From contig JBKQPR010000327.1 of NCBI GenBank assembly GCA_052144935.1, forward strand, positions 1-11,252: DNA of 11,252 nt. The letters are read 5' to 3'. The position numbers were made by a program, and so were the translations under genes. The DNA comes from JOPF133 sp052144935. Lineage in GTDB: Bacteria; Acidobacteriota; Terriglobia; Bryobacterales; Bryobacteraceae. The notes beneath the pieces are model-generated. The model ran no database searches. It was given only the letters and a program-made list of their open reading frames with translations, and was not told the origin of the DNA. Below, piece by piece: positions 5,494-11,252 of this stretch (position 1 is its first letter; each line of letters opens with the position of its first letter).

Positions 5494-6937
5494 CGCGGGG
5501 ACGTCTTTCCAGCAGCCAGCCCTGCGGCCCCGCCAGTGGGCTGCCGCCGCGCTGTTGGGCTGCTGGGCGGCGGCCGTCGCGCTGGCGCATGGACTGGCCG
5601 CAAAGGCAGCCCTGGTGGCTCCCGCGCTGGCCTTGCCGGCCATCTGGTGGACGCTGCGGAAGCCCGCGCGCTGGATCGCTCTGTTCTTTGTCACCGCACT
5701 GCTGCTGCCCCCGCTGCCCATTCCCATCGGAGATTCGGGGCCGCATCCCAGCCTGGCGGTGGCGGCGCTGGGCCTGTTCGCCGGAATCCTTTGGCTCGGC
5801 GACTGGCGCATGAGGCCCAGCGGATTGAACGCCGCGTTTGCGCTGTTGTTCGGAGCGCTCGCGGCTAGCGTGGCGCCGGCCGCGTTCCACTCCGGCGCGC
5901 TGGTGGCGGCCGCCAGTCTGGCACGCGTGGCGCTGTTCGGCATTTCGCTGTACGTGTTCTTCTACACCGCGTGCGGGCCGGCGCGCGATACCGATCCCTA
6001 CCCGCAGGTGCGCCTGCTCTATTGGGTGGCGGTGGCCGCGGCGCTTTTTGCGTGCATCGATTTCTACTTCCAGTTTCCCGCCCCGGCCGGGTACGGTCCG
6101 CAATTCGTGTGGCTCGATTCCGGCGTCTATCGCCGCGCCCAGGGCCTTTTCTACGAGGCCAGTACGCTGGGAAATTTCTGCGCCTTCTTCCTGGTAATGA
6201 TCGCGGTGTCGCTCTCCCGCCCGGCCGGCGAGTCGCCCGTCTCGCGCAAGGCCCTGTGGGCCGGAGGCGCCGTGTTCTTCGCGGCGCTGGCGATGTCGTA
6301 TTCGCGGGCCTCTCTCGTCACCGTGCTGGTGGCTTGCGCGGTTCTGCTGTGGACCAACCGCAAGCGCGTGAGGCTGGTCCGTGCCGCCGCACTCCTGACG
6401 CTCGGCGCATTGGGCGGCGCCTTGGTGGTGTGGAAGCTCTTTCCCGGATTTGCCGAAATGTACTGGCTGCGTCTCTCTCGGTCCGCGGAATACCTCTTCA
6501 CGTCCACCAATGGCGTGCTTTCGGGGCGCCTGGAAAGCTGGCGCGCGCTGACGGCCTGGATGGAAGCGCACCCCTGGACGGCTCTGGTGGGCATCGGCTA
6601 TAAGACCTTGCCGTATACCGACGCCGCCGGCAGCGCCGTGATCGCCGACAACATGTACCTCAGCCTGCTCGCGGAAACGGGCGTGGTGGGCCTCGCGGCG
6701 CTGGTCTGGGTGAACTGGGCCATCCTGCGCGCGGCGGCCAGGGCTTCGCGCGCGGCCGGGCGCGCCTCCGGGCGCCCGTCCGAACATGCGTCCGAAACCA
6801 GGCGGGCCTTCTTCGGCACGTGGATGCTGTGCTTCTGGACGGGCCAGACCATCCAGATGCTGTCCGGCGATCTGTTGACCTACTGGCGGGTGCTCCCGGT
6901 GTACTTCTGGGTGCTGGCCCTGGCGGTGCGCGCATGA
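5486..6937 (+). CDS. O-antigen ligase/Wzy-like polysaccharide polymerase
   Basis: The product is a 483-residue multi-span membrane protein of the O-antigen ligase/Wzy_C superfamily, with about ten or more hydrophobic segments. Family-like features are GLFYEASTLGN (about residues 220-230), the SYSRAS motif after a helix near 270-275, and the Wzy_C region SGRLESWRALTAWMEAHPW (about 346-364) followed by ADNMYLSLLAETGVVGL (about 387-403). It probably links repeat units of the glycan whose length the upstream GumC-like protein controls. The start overlaps the upstream stop by 8 bp. The stop TGA overlaps the ATG of the chimeric ORF (ATGA at 6934-6937). The last ~26 codons lie in the 122-bp tandem duplication. 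It lacks the TPR tail of the ligase at 2397-4337, so the two are distant relatives and not recent copies. Confidence 0.85.
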   Translation: MTDAGTSFQQPALRPRQWAAAALLGCWAAAVALAHGLAAKAALVAPALALPAIWWTLRKPARWIALFFVTALLLPPLPIPIGDSGPHPSLAVAALGLFAGILWLGDWRMRPSGLNAAFALLFGALAASVAPAAFHSGALVAAASLARVALFGISLYVFFYTACGPARDTDPYPQVRLLYWVAVAAALFACIDFYFQFPAPAGYGPQFVWLDSGVYRRAQGLFYEASTLGNFCAFFLVMIAVSLSRPAGESPVSRKALWAGGAVFFAALAMSYSRASLVTVLVACAVLLWTNRKRVRLVRAAALLTLGALGGALVVWKLFPGFAEMYWLRLSRSAEYLFTSTNGVLSGRLESWRALTAWMEAHPWTALVGIGYKTLPYTDAAGSAVIADNMYLSLLAETGVVGLAALVWVNWAILRAAARASRAAGRASGRPSEHASETRRAFFGTWMLCFWTGQTIQMLSGDLLTYWRVLPVYFWVLALAVRA

Positions 6938-7103
6938 GACTTCTGCTGCTGGATCAGTTCAGCGACCCCGGTGGCGCGCAGTTGTCCGGCGATCTGTTGA
7001 CCTACTGGCGGGTGCTCCCGGTGTACTTCTGGGTGCTGGCCTTGGCGGTGCGCGCATGAGACTTCTGCTGCTGGATCAGTTCAGCGACCCCGGTGGCGCG
7101 CAA
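6860..7103. repeat. 122-bp tandem direct duplication at a gene junction
   Basis: The unit 6860-6981 is repeated exactly next to itself at 6982-7103, with 119 of 122 bases identical. The unit covers the last 26 codons of the ligase-like gene and the first 16 codons of the glycosyltransferase. The three differences (C6860/T6982, C6920/T7042, G6981/A7103) are all transitions and all synonymous: Leu CTG/TTG twice and Gln CAG/CAA once. Because 122 is 3n+2, the copied ligase tail falls in frame with the first glycosyltransferase start. High identity means the event is recent or homogenised. Confidence 0.95.
6934..7059 (+). CDS. 41-residue chimeric small ORF made by the duplication
   Basis: This ORF begins at the first copy of the glycosyltransferase start (ATG 6934). 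It reads the first 16 residues of that enzyme (MRLLLLDQFSDPGGAQ), crosses the duplication joint and continues into the duplicated last 25 residues of the ligase, ending at TGA 7057-7059. The second half includes a hydrophobic stretch (WRVLPVYFWVLALAV) that could span the membrane. It shares ATGA overlaps with the ligase upstream and the full glycosyltransferase downstream, so ribosomes could pass along all three. It may be translated only as a coupling bridge. There is no evidence of a function, and no family is expected because the fusion is accidental in origin. Confidence 0.5.
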   Translation: MRLLLLDQFSDPGGAQLSGDLLTYWRVLPVYFWVLALAVRA

Positions 7104-8189
7104 CACGGCCTGCTCGACCTGCTGGCGGCCTGCCGCGAGCGCGGCTGGAGCGCTGTCGCGGGGCTGCCCGGAGACGGTCCCCTCTTCGAACGCGTGCGGG
7201 GCTTCGGATTTCCCGCCGAGCGCATCGATTGCGGCCCGTATGCCTCGGGCAAGAAAACCTCCGCCGACGCCGGCCGCTTCCTCACCGGCACGCCGCGGCT
7301 GGCGCGCCAGATCCGCCAGCTTGCCGATTCGATCGATGCCGGTCTGGTGTATCTCAATGGACCGCGCCTGCTCCCCGCCGCCGCTCTGGCGGGCCTGCGC
7401 CGCCCGGTGGTTTTCCACGCCCACAGCTATCTGTGTCCCGGAGCGTTGCGTTCGCTGGCCGGCGCCGCGCTCCGGCATTTGGACGCCTGGGTGCTTGGAT
7501 CGTGCGGATTCGTGGCCGAGCCGTGGCGGCGGTTCGTCCGCCCCGAGCGAGTCTCGGTGATTTACAACGGCGTGGCCGGACCCCCTTCGGGCTGGCGCAG
7601 GCGAAACGGCGGCGCGCCCCGGGTCGGCTGCATTGGGCGAATCGCTCCGGAGAAAGGGCAGCGCGAGTTTCTGGCCGCGGCGCAGTTGATCCATCGCCGG
7701 AATCCCGAGTGTACGTTCGTTATCCATGGCGCGGCCCTATTCGCCGAAACCGGCGTCTTGCGCTACGAGCGTGAAGTGCGCGCCGCGGCCGAAGGGTTGC
7801 CGGTCGAATTCACCGGCTGGGTATCCAACGTGTACTCGGCGCTCGCGGATCTCGACCTGCTGCTGGCGCCCTCGGCGGCGCACGAGGCCACCACGCGCGT
7901 GATCCTGGAAGCCTTCGCGGCGGGCGTGCCGGCGATTGCGTTCCGGTCGGGCGGCATCCCAGAGGTGGTTGAGGACGGCGTGAACGGCTACCTGGTGGAT
8001 TCCGTGGAGGCGATGGCGCGGCGGGCAGCCCTCACGTTGCGCATGCGGCCGGCCGAGTGCGAGCGCGTGCCCCAAGCGGCGCACGGCACGTGGGAGCGCC
8101 GGTTCACGCTGGAGCGTTACCAACGGGAAATCGCCGATTTTCTGTGGCGCCGCCAGAGCGCCGGCGTGGAGCCGACCCCGGCCGCCTGA
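7056..8189 (+). CDS. GT4-family glycosyltransferase (GT-B fold)
   Basis: The product has 377 residues and the two-domain layout of a GT-B retaining glycosyltransferase of the GT4 type. It would add a sugar from a nucleotide-sugar donor to a lipid-linked or growing glycan at the cytoplasmic face of the membrane. The N-terminal domain starts MRLLLLDQFSDPGGAQHGLLD, with the Gly-rich loop typical of the family. The C-terminal Glycos_transf_1 domain starts at about residue 190 (GCIGRIAPEKGQREFLAAAQL). It has the EX7E motif (EATTRVILE, Glu277 and Glu285) followed by AFAAGVPAIAFRSGGIPEVVEDGVNGYLV, the donor-binding region. The start is the second copy of a duplicated ATG: the first copy (6934) runs into a stop at 7059. 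No Shine-Dalgarno is evident, and the ATGA overlap implies coupled initiation. Donor and acceptor sugars cannot be inferred. Confidence 0.9.
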   Translation: MRLLLLDQFSDPGGAQHGLLDLLAACRERGWSAVAGLPGDGPLFERVRGFGFPAERIDCGPYASGKKTSADAGRFLTGTPRLARQIRQLADSIDAGLVYLNGPRLLPAAALAGLRRPVVFHAHSYLCPGALRSLAGAALRHLDAWVLGSCGFVAEPWRRFVRPERVSVIYNGVAGPPSGWRRRNGGAPRVGCIGRIAPEKGQREFLAAAQLIHRRNPECTFVIHGAALFAETGVLRYEREVRAAAEGLPVEFTGWVSNVYSALADLDLLLAPSAAHEATTRVILEAFAAGVPAIAFRSGGIPEVVEDGVNGYLVDSVEAMARRAALTLRMRPAECERVPQAAHGTWERRFTLERYQREIADFLWRRQSAGVEPTPAA

Positions 8190-8197
8190 GGAAGGCG

Positions 8198-8220
8198 GGC
8201 CGGCAGGTCGGCTTCCGGCC
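8198..8220 (+). terminator. Weak hairpin after the glycosyltransferase gene
   Basis: GGCCGG (8198-8203) and CCGGCC (8215-8220) form a 6-bp stem with an 11-nt loop, 9 bp after the stop codon. No T-tract follows, so a role in termination is only suggested by position. Confidence 0.2.
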
Positions 8221-8370
8221 GGTGGCGATTAAGGGCCGTTGTCGCGAGGAATCGGTCCCGCCATGGCGGAATCGCGCCTTCAAAATCGCAGAGACGGCAC
8301 AGCAACAGGCCCGGTCGTGGAAGAAAAGTGCAACGCCCATCGTGCAACAGTCGATCTGAAAGTGACGTTG

Positions 8371-8387
8371 CGCCGAATATTTCGGCG
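8371..8387. repeat. Short hairpin CGCCGAA-TAT-TTCGGCG
   Basis: A perfect 7-bp stem with a 3-nt loop, extendable by one G-T and one T-A pair (8370/8388, 8369/8389). It lies in the convergent intergenic region. It could be a transcription stop signal or a protein-binding site, and nothing nearby decides between these. Confidence 0.3.
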
Positions 8388-8819
8388 TATGCACGTCCGT
8401 ATTCCTCGGCAATATCGTGTTCGACGTGAAGCCGCCACCTGTACAGATGGTCGCATGCCCGAGAGATCTCAAGAAGCCGAGCCAGAAAACGCCAATTCTG
8501 ACTTGATGCTGCTACGGTTCCGGCCATTGCAAGATTGGACGTCACTGCGTCGCCGGCTTGGGGCTTGGGCGTGAGCCGCGGCAAGAGCTACGAAATCACT
8601 CGTAACTCTACCTGGGATCTCCGATTCTCTTCCCGCTCTCTTGAGCGTAGTAAACAGCGATCGGAATGCCGGCACATCGGAAAAGAACCCGCGGGCCTCA
8701 AGCCAACTGCCGGTGACGCGCAGAGAGTGCCCCCGTCGCTTCCAACCCGGGGTTCCAGCCTGCTTCCCGCCTTCGATGCCGCATTACACCGTTGCCGTGC
8801 TTTGCCGACGATCGGATGA

Positions 8820-8836
8820 CCGCGCCTGCGGCGCGG
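8820..8836 (-). terminator. GC-rich hairpin beyond the VWA gene, possible terminator
   Basis: CCGCGCC (8820-8826) and GGCGCGG (8830-8836) form a perfect 7-bp GC stem with a TGC loop. It lies 69 bp past the stop of the minus-strand VWA gene. No T-run follows on that strand, so it would be a non-canonical or Rho-assisted stop site at best. Confidence 0.35.
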
Positions 8837-8905
8837 ATGATGATGCCCGCGTCCGGCTAGAGTTTAAAGAAGAAGATTTCAGACGATCGCCGACACGAAT
8901 CGGCT

Positions 8906-10678
8906 CTACCGCGAGAGCCGGAGGATTTCCGCCTCAATCTGCTGGAACGCGGCCCCGATGGCACCCGCGTCCGAGGCCAAAAATGCCTGGCCGTTGATCC
9001 GGTTTGAGAAGGGAACCGGACTGCTGGGATCGTTAGCGATCATCTGCAGCAGCACCATGTCTGGCGACTCGATGTTCGAAGTAGGGTGATTGAAGCCGAC
9101 GGTGAAAATGACGGGTTGGCTTAAATTCGGCCCAGGATCGGGGATGTTTGTCTGAGTGGCCTTGTTCCAGACGATCTGATTCCAGATCTTCCAGGCCTGG
9201 TGTGCGGCGGCTTGCCACGATGCGAGACCGATCTGGCAACTGTTCTGGGTTAGTGTCGCATTGTAGGTCGAGCTCTGGCACTGATTGGCATAAAGGCTGC
9301 CAAGCTTGTAGAGCGGTTCGCCACTCGGCCCGGCCGGAAAACTAAGTCCATTGGCTGCCGGTATTTGAGTGAGATCGGTGTAGTTACCGTAGATGTCATG
9401 AAGGGGGAATTGGGCCATCGTGCCTTGCATGGGGTTGCCGCAATTGGAGCCGGTCATCTGGGGCATCACGGGCTCGGTGCCGGTGTCTTGCAACCATGCG
9501 TTGATATCGTCGCCCTGGCCGGTGTACGAACTGCTGTTTGCATATGCATTCATCGGGTCGTGGAGGCCCCAGGCGCCGCCGCTGTCGACCGCGAAACCAC
9601 CGTGTTGGGCGAACCAACCGATCATATTGGTGTTGCTTTTGCTCACCAGCGGCGATGCCGAACTCGAACCTCTACCGAGGTCCGTACACCCGCTTCCGGA
9701 CGTCATCATGTAGTTCGTGCTCTGGGTCGGATCGTTGGCGAAGGCGGTGACGCCATTGGGTAGACCGTCGGTGAAGAGCACGATCACATTCAGTTGGCCG
9801 GACAGGTCCGAATTCGTGGCGGCATCCGCCCGTAGGGTCATGTAGGAGAGGTACAGCGCCTCCGCCGTTCCGGTATTGGATGCATCCACGATCTCCGCGA
9901 TATACCCCGGAATGTTTCCATTCGCATTTACCTTGAAATTGTTATCTGGCGGCGTAAACGTCGTGTAGCTGGTGTAGTCGGTATTGATATTGCGAGCGGG
10001 ATAAGCCACGATGGCGCTGCCGCCGAAGACCACCAGGCCGACCTGGTCTCTTCCGCCGAAATCGGTCGAGCCGGAAAAGCTGTTCACAAACTGCCGCGCC
10101 ATATCCTGGATACTGGGCGGCGTCTGGTTGATACCGGTGAAGTATCCAGCCATCGACGACGACCGGTCGATGGCCAGCACCACGCGCACATCGCGGCGCT
10201 GAGCCAAGCCGGAGGAAGCGACACTCACCGTGGGCATGCCGAGAATTCCCATGAAAAAGGTTTGCATCTGCGCCGTGGCGCTCACCGATACCGTTTTCAC
10301 TTTGTACGTGGTGACCGTCCCCGAAGTGGGGATATTACAGGGGTTGCTGCTGTCGTTTCCGGGATCTATGCAGACATTCGGAGAACCGGCTATGCTCGCT
10401 CCGAAGAAGTTCGACGGAAAGTTGGCGGACACAAATTGTGCGGCTGTGGCTTGGGCATTGGCGAGCTGAAGCGCCGCTGTGGAACCGCTGTTCAACGTGA
10501 GACCTGCCGCTATCGCGCCCGCATCTACAGCGGAAGAGAGCTTGAGCCTGACCAGGTACGCGCGGCCGCCGTCGATCGCCAACCCGACGACAGGGACAAG
10601 GACCGTGGCGACCATCATAGTGAACAACACGATCGCCTGGCCCTTTTGCGACTTCTTCGAAGTACTCCCGACACGCAT
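8906..10678 (-). CDS. TadG-like protein with von Willebrand factor A domain
   Basis: From the ATG at 10676-10678 the product has 590 residues. The N-terminus is a TadG/TadE-type pilus-assembly segment (PF13400-like): SQKGQAIVLFTMMVATVLVPVVGLAIDGGRAYLVRLKLSSAVDAGA at about 10-55, whose hydrophobic core anchors it in the membrane. A VWA domain starts at about 163 (RDVRVVLAIDRSSSM). Its metal-ion-dependent adhesion site looks complete: DxSxS at Asp171/Ser173/Ser175, a Thr in NTGTAEAL (about 268-275) and TDG with Asp304. The rest is an extracytoplasmic Ser/Asn/Gly-rich region, and the end (DMVLLQMIANDP, FQQIEAEILRLSR) is typical of acidobacterial TadG-VWA proteins. It likely works at the cell surface with a Flp/Tad-type pilus or adhesion system. 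The start has a good ribosome binding site, and an upstream in-frame extension to 10927 overlaps the preceding gene and looks non-protein-like. It follows the TadE-like gene by 23 bp, so they probably form an operon. Confidence 0.85.
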   Translation of the reverse strand: MRVGSTSKKSQKGQAIVLFTMMVATVLVPVVGLAIDGGRAYLVRLKLSSAVDAGAIAAGLTLNSGSTAALQLANAQATAAQFVSANFPSNFFGASIAGSPNVCIDPGNDSSNPCNIPTSGTVTTYKVKTVSVSATAQMQTFFMGILGMPTVSVASSGLAQRRDVRVVLAIDRSSSMAGYFTGINQTPPSIQDMARQFVNSFSGSTDFGGRDQVGLVVFGGSAIVAYPARNINTDYTSYTTFTPPDNNFKVNANGNIPGYIAEIVDASNTGTAEALYLSYMTLRADAATNSDLSGQLNVIVLFTDGLPNGVTAFANDPTQSTNYMMTSGSGCTDLGRGSSSASPLVSKSNTNMIGWFAQHGGFAVDSGGAWGLHDPMNAYANSSSYTGQGDDINAWLQDTGTEPVMPQMTGSNCGNPMQGTMAQFPLHDIYGNYTDLTQIPAANGLSFPAGPSGEPLYKLGSLYANQCQSSTYNATLTQNSCQIGLASWQAAAHQAWKIWNQIVWNKATQTNIPDPGPNLSQPVIFTVGFNHPTSNIESPDMVLLQMIANDPSSPVPFSNRINGQAFLASDAGAIGAAFQQIEAEILRLSR

Positions 10679-10682
10679 ATGT

Positions 10683-10690
10683 TCCTCTCC
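10683..10690 (-). promoter_or_regulatory. Ribosome binding site of the VWA gene
   Basis: Read on the minus strand this is GGAGAGGA, with its 3' end 4 nt before the ATG at 10678. It supports that start over the long upstream extension of the frame. Confidence 0.65.
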
Positions 10691-10701
10691 CGAGCGCACG
10701 G

Positions 10702-11220
10702 TTAGAAAAGCGAGAATGCGTAATTGACCACGCCGCCGTTCCAAGGACCGGCGGTGGCGGCCACCTCGATCAGATACGCTGGTTGCCCCGGCTGGAAACC
10801 CGCGGTTTGGGTACTCGGCGTTCCCAGGTAATTGAAATTCGAGACCACCGCCTGGGAATTGTTCAAGGTGGCGCTGGAAAGAAGGGCGCCGTTGTTCTGA
10901 GTGGTGTCCAAGCATGCAGGCAAGCACGCCGGCGGCGCGCCGAAGTTGCTGCTGTGCAAAGTGGTGTTGCCGAAAGCGATGCTGTTAAGGAAGACCCAGT
11001 GGCCGGCATTCGAGCACCCACCCGATGCCCCGTTGCAGGTGCTACTGAGATACTCGATGGTGGAAACGTACACCACGCCTGGACTGGTCGATGTCAGGCC
11101 GGTCCCGGGCCAGTTCAGGTCCACTCCTAGCGGGAGTTTACAAGATATGAGCGCGTTTCTGTGGTGCCGCCTCGCCTCTCTCACCCCGGGATCGGCGCTA
11201 TTCTTCTGAAAATAAGTCAC
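10702..11220 (-). CDS. TadE-like protein, C-terminal part, N-terminal anchor not found
   Basis: The frame gives up to 172 residues from a GTG at 11218-11220, directly preceded by an in-frame TAA (11221-11223). The C-terminal ~120 residues look like the tail of acidobacterial TadE-like pseudopilin/pilus-assembly proteins: GVVYVSTIEYLSS, a GHWVFLNSIAFGNTTL segment, then PGQPAYLIEVAA close to the end. Members normally begin with a Gly-Glu-containing leader and one membrane helix. Neither is visible in this frame or in the other two frames back to the window edge, and no ribosome binding site precedes either GTG (11220 or 11184). The gene is therefore probably truncated, or its first part is separated by a mutation. 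It lies 23 bp before the TadG-VWA start, the usual order of such pairs. The family assignment is from memory of conserved phrases and is moderate. Confidence 0.5.
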   Translation of the reverse strand: MTYFQKNSADPGVREARRHHRNALISCKLPLGVDLNWPGTGLTSTSPGVVYVSTIEYLSSTCNGASGGCSNAGHWVFLNSIAFGNTTLHSSNFGAPPACLPACLDTTQNNGALLSSATLNNSQAVVSNFNYLGTPSTQTAGFQPGQPAYLIEVAATAGPWNGGVVNYAFSLF

Positions 11221-11252
11221 TTAAGGCGACGCACCAGGCCGGGAATTGGCGA

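Larger units (their letters stand above)
8190..8905. other. Convergent intergenic region with no recognised gene
   Basis: This stretch of 716 bp separates two genes that point at each other. It contains open frames, such as a minus-strand frame at 8117-8584 that runs into the glycosyltransferase gene and a plus-strand frame at 8239-8574. None has a convincing ribosome binding site, conserved motif or recognisable product. A minus-strand frame open from 8783 to 8469 (TGSWLEARGFFSDV, FRSLFTTLKRAG) and the 8117-8584 frame could be parts of one decayed gene joined by a frameshift near 8580, but I do not recognise the protein. Short hairpins and a CCGCCATGGCGG palindrome (8258-8269) are also present. 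Confidence 0.5.

Noticed and set aside
4378..5943. Long minus-strand open frame of 521 codons
   Set aside because: It lies antisense to the GumC-like and Wzy-like genes, and its translation is Arg/Gly/His-rich with no motifs. GC-rich codon bias leaves such antisense frames open.
5441..6787. Long minus-strand open frame of 448 codons
   Set aside because: It is antisense to the second ligase gene, with a low-complexity basic composition and no start signal or family features.
7056..7059. Reading the duplication as a fusion of ligase and glycosyltransferase
   Set aside because: Frames were checked: the ligase stops at 6937 and the chimeric ORF stops at 7059, so no ligase-glycosyltransferase fusion is made.
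10679..10927. In-frame N-terminal extension of the VWA protein
   Set aside because: It overlaps the TadE-like gene and has no protein-like character. The ATG at 10678 has a good ribosome binding site and leads straight into the TadG N-terminal motif.
1..11252. CRISPR array, tRNA, rRNA or intact insertion sequence
   Set aside because: No regularly spaced repeats, cloverleaf or rRNA-like segments, transposase motifs or terminal inverted repeats around a transposase were seen on either strand.

Overview
The window looks like chromosomal DNA from a high-GC acidobacterium of the Solibacteres/Bryobacterales type (Candidatus Solibacter-like). Two signs point there: a pair of small secreted proteins with the TIGR03437 'Solibacter C-terminal' signature, and a TadE-like/TadG-VWA pair of the sort common in that lineage. 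This placement rests on recalled family features, not on a search.

Left part (1-2395). Positions 1-307 have no convincing gene but carry several inverted repeats. Next come two tandem, minus-strand, 271-residue TIGR03437 proteins (308-1123 and 1520-2335). Between them lies a decayed fragment of the 3' end of the neighbouring ligase gene (about 1183-1480), frameshifted and closed by three different stop codons in a row. The arrangement is best explained by an old tandem duplication of a block of about 1.2 kb made of 'ligase tail + TIGR03437 gene'.

Centre (2397-8189): a surface-polysaccharide locus. A minus-strand O-antigen ligase/polymerase-like membrane protein with a C-terminal TPR region (2397-4337) is divergent, with a 28-bp gap, from a plus-strand run of three genes. 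These are a Wzz/GumC-type chain-length protein without a kinase domain (4366-5493), a second O-antigen ligase/Wzy-like protein (5486-6937) and a GT4-type glycosyltransferase (7056-8189). The genes overlap at their stop and start codons, so they are probably translationally coupled. The ligase/glycosyltransferase boundary carries a tandem duplication of 122 bp (119 of 122 bases identical). It creates a 41-codon chimeric ORF with the same ATGA overlap at both ends, so the coupling is kept. A REP-like cluster of hairpins sits inside the coding sequence of the TPR ligase and is translated as a Pro/Ser-rich linker.

Right part (8190-11252). A convergent intergenic stretch of 716 bp holds hairpins and no recognised gene. 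It is followed by a minus-strand pair: a TadG-like protein with a von Willebrand factor A domain and complete MIDAS residues (8906-10678), preceded by a TadE-like protein that appears to lack its N-terminal membrane anchor (10702-11220). These would belong to a Flp/Tad-type pilus or a related surface system.

No tRNA, rRNA, CRISPR array or intact insertion sequence was seen. The most interesting features are the junction duplication with its chimeric small ORF, the older segmental duplication with its triple-stop pseudogene, and the REP-like element embedded in a reading frame.
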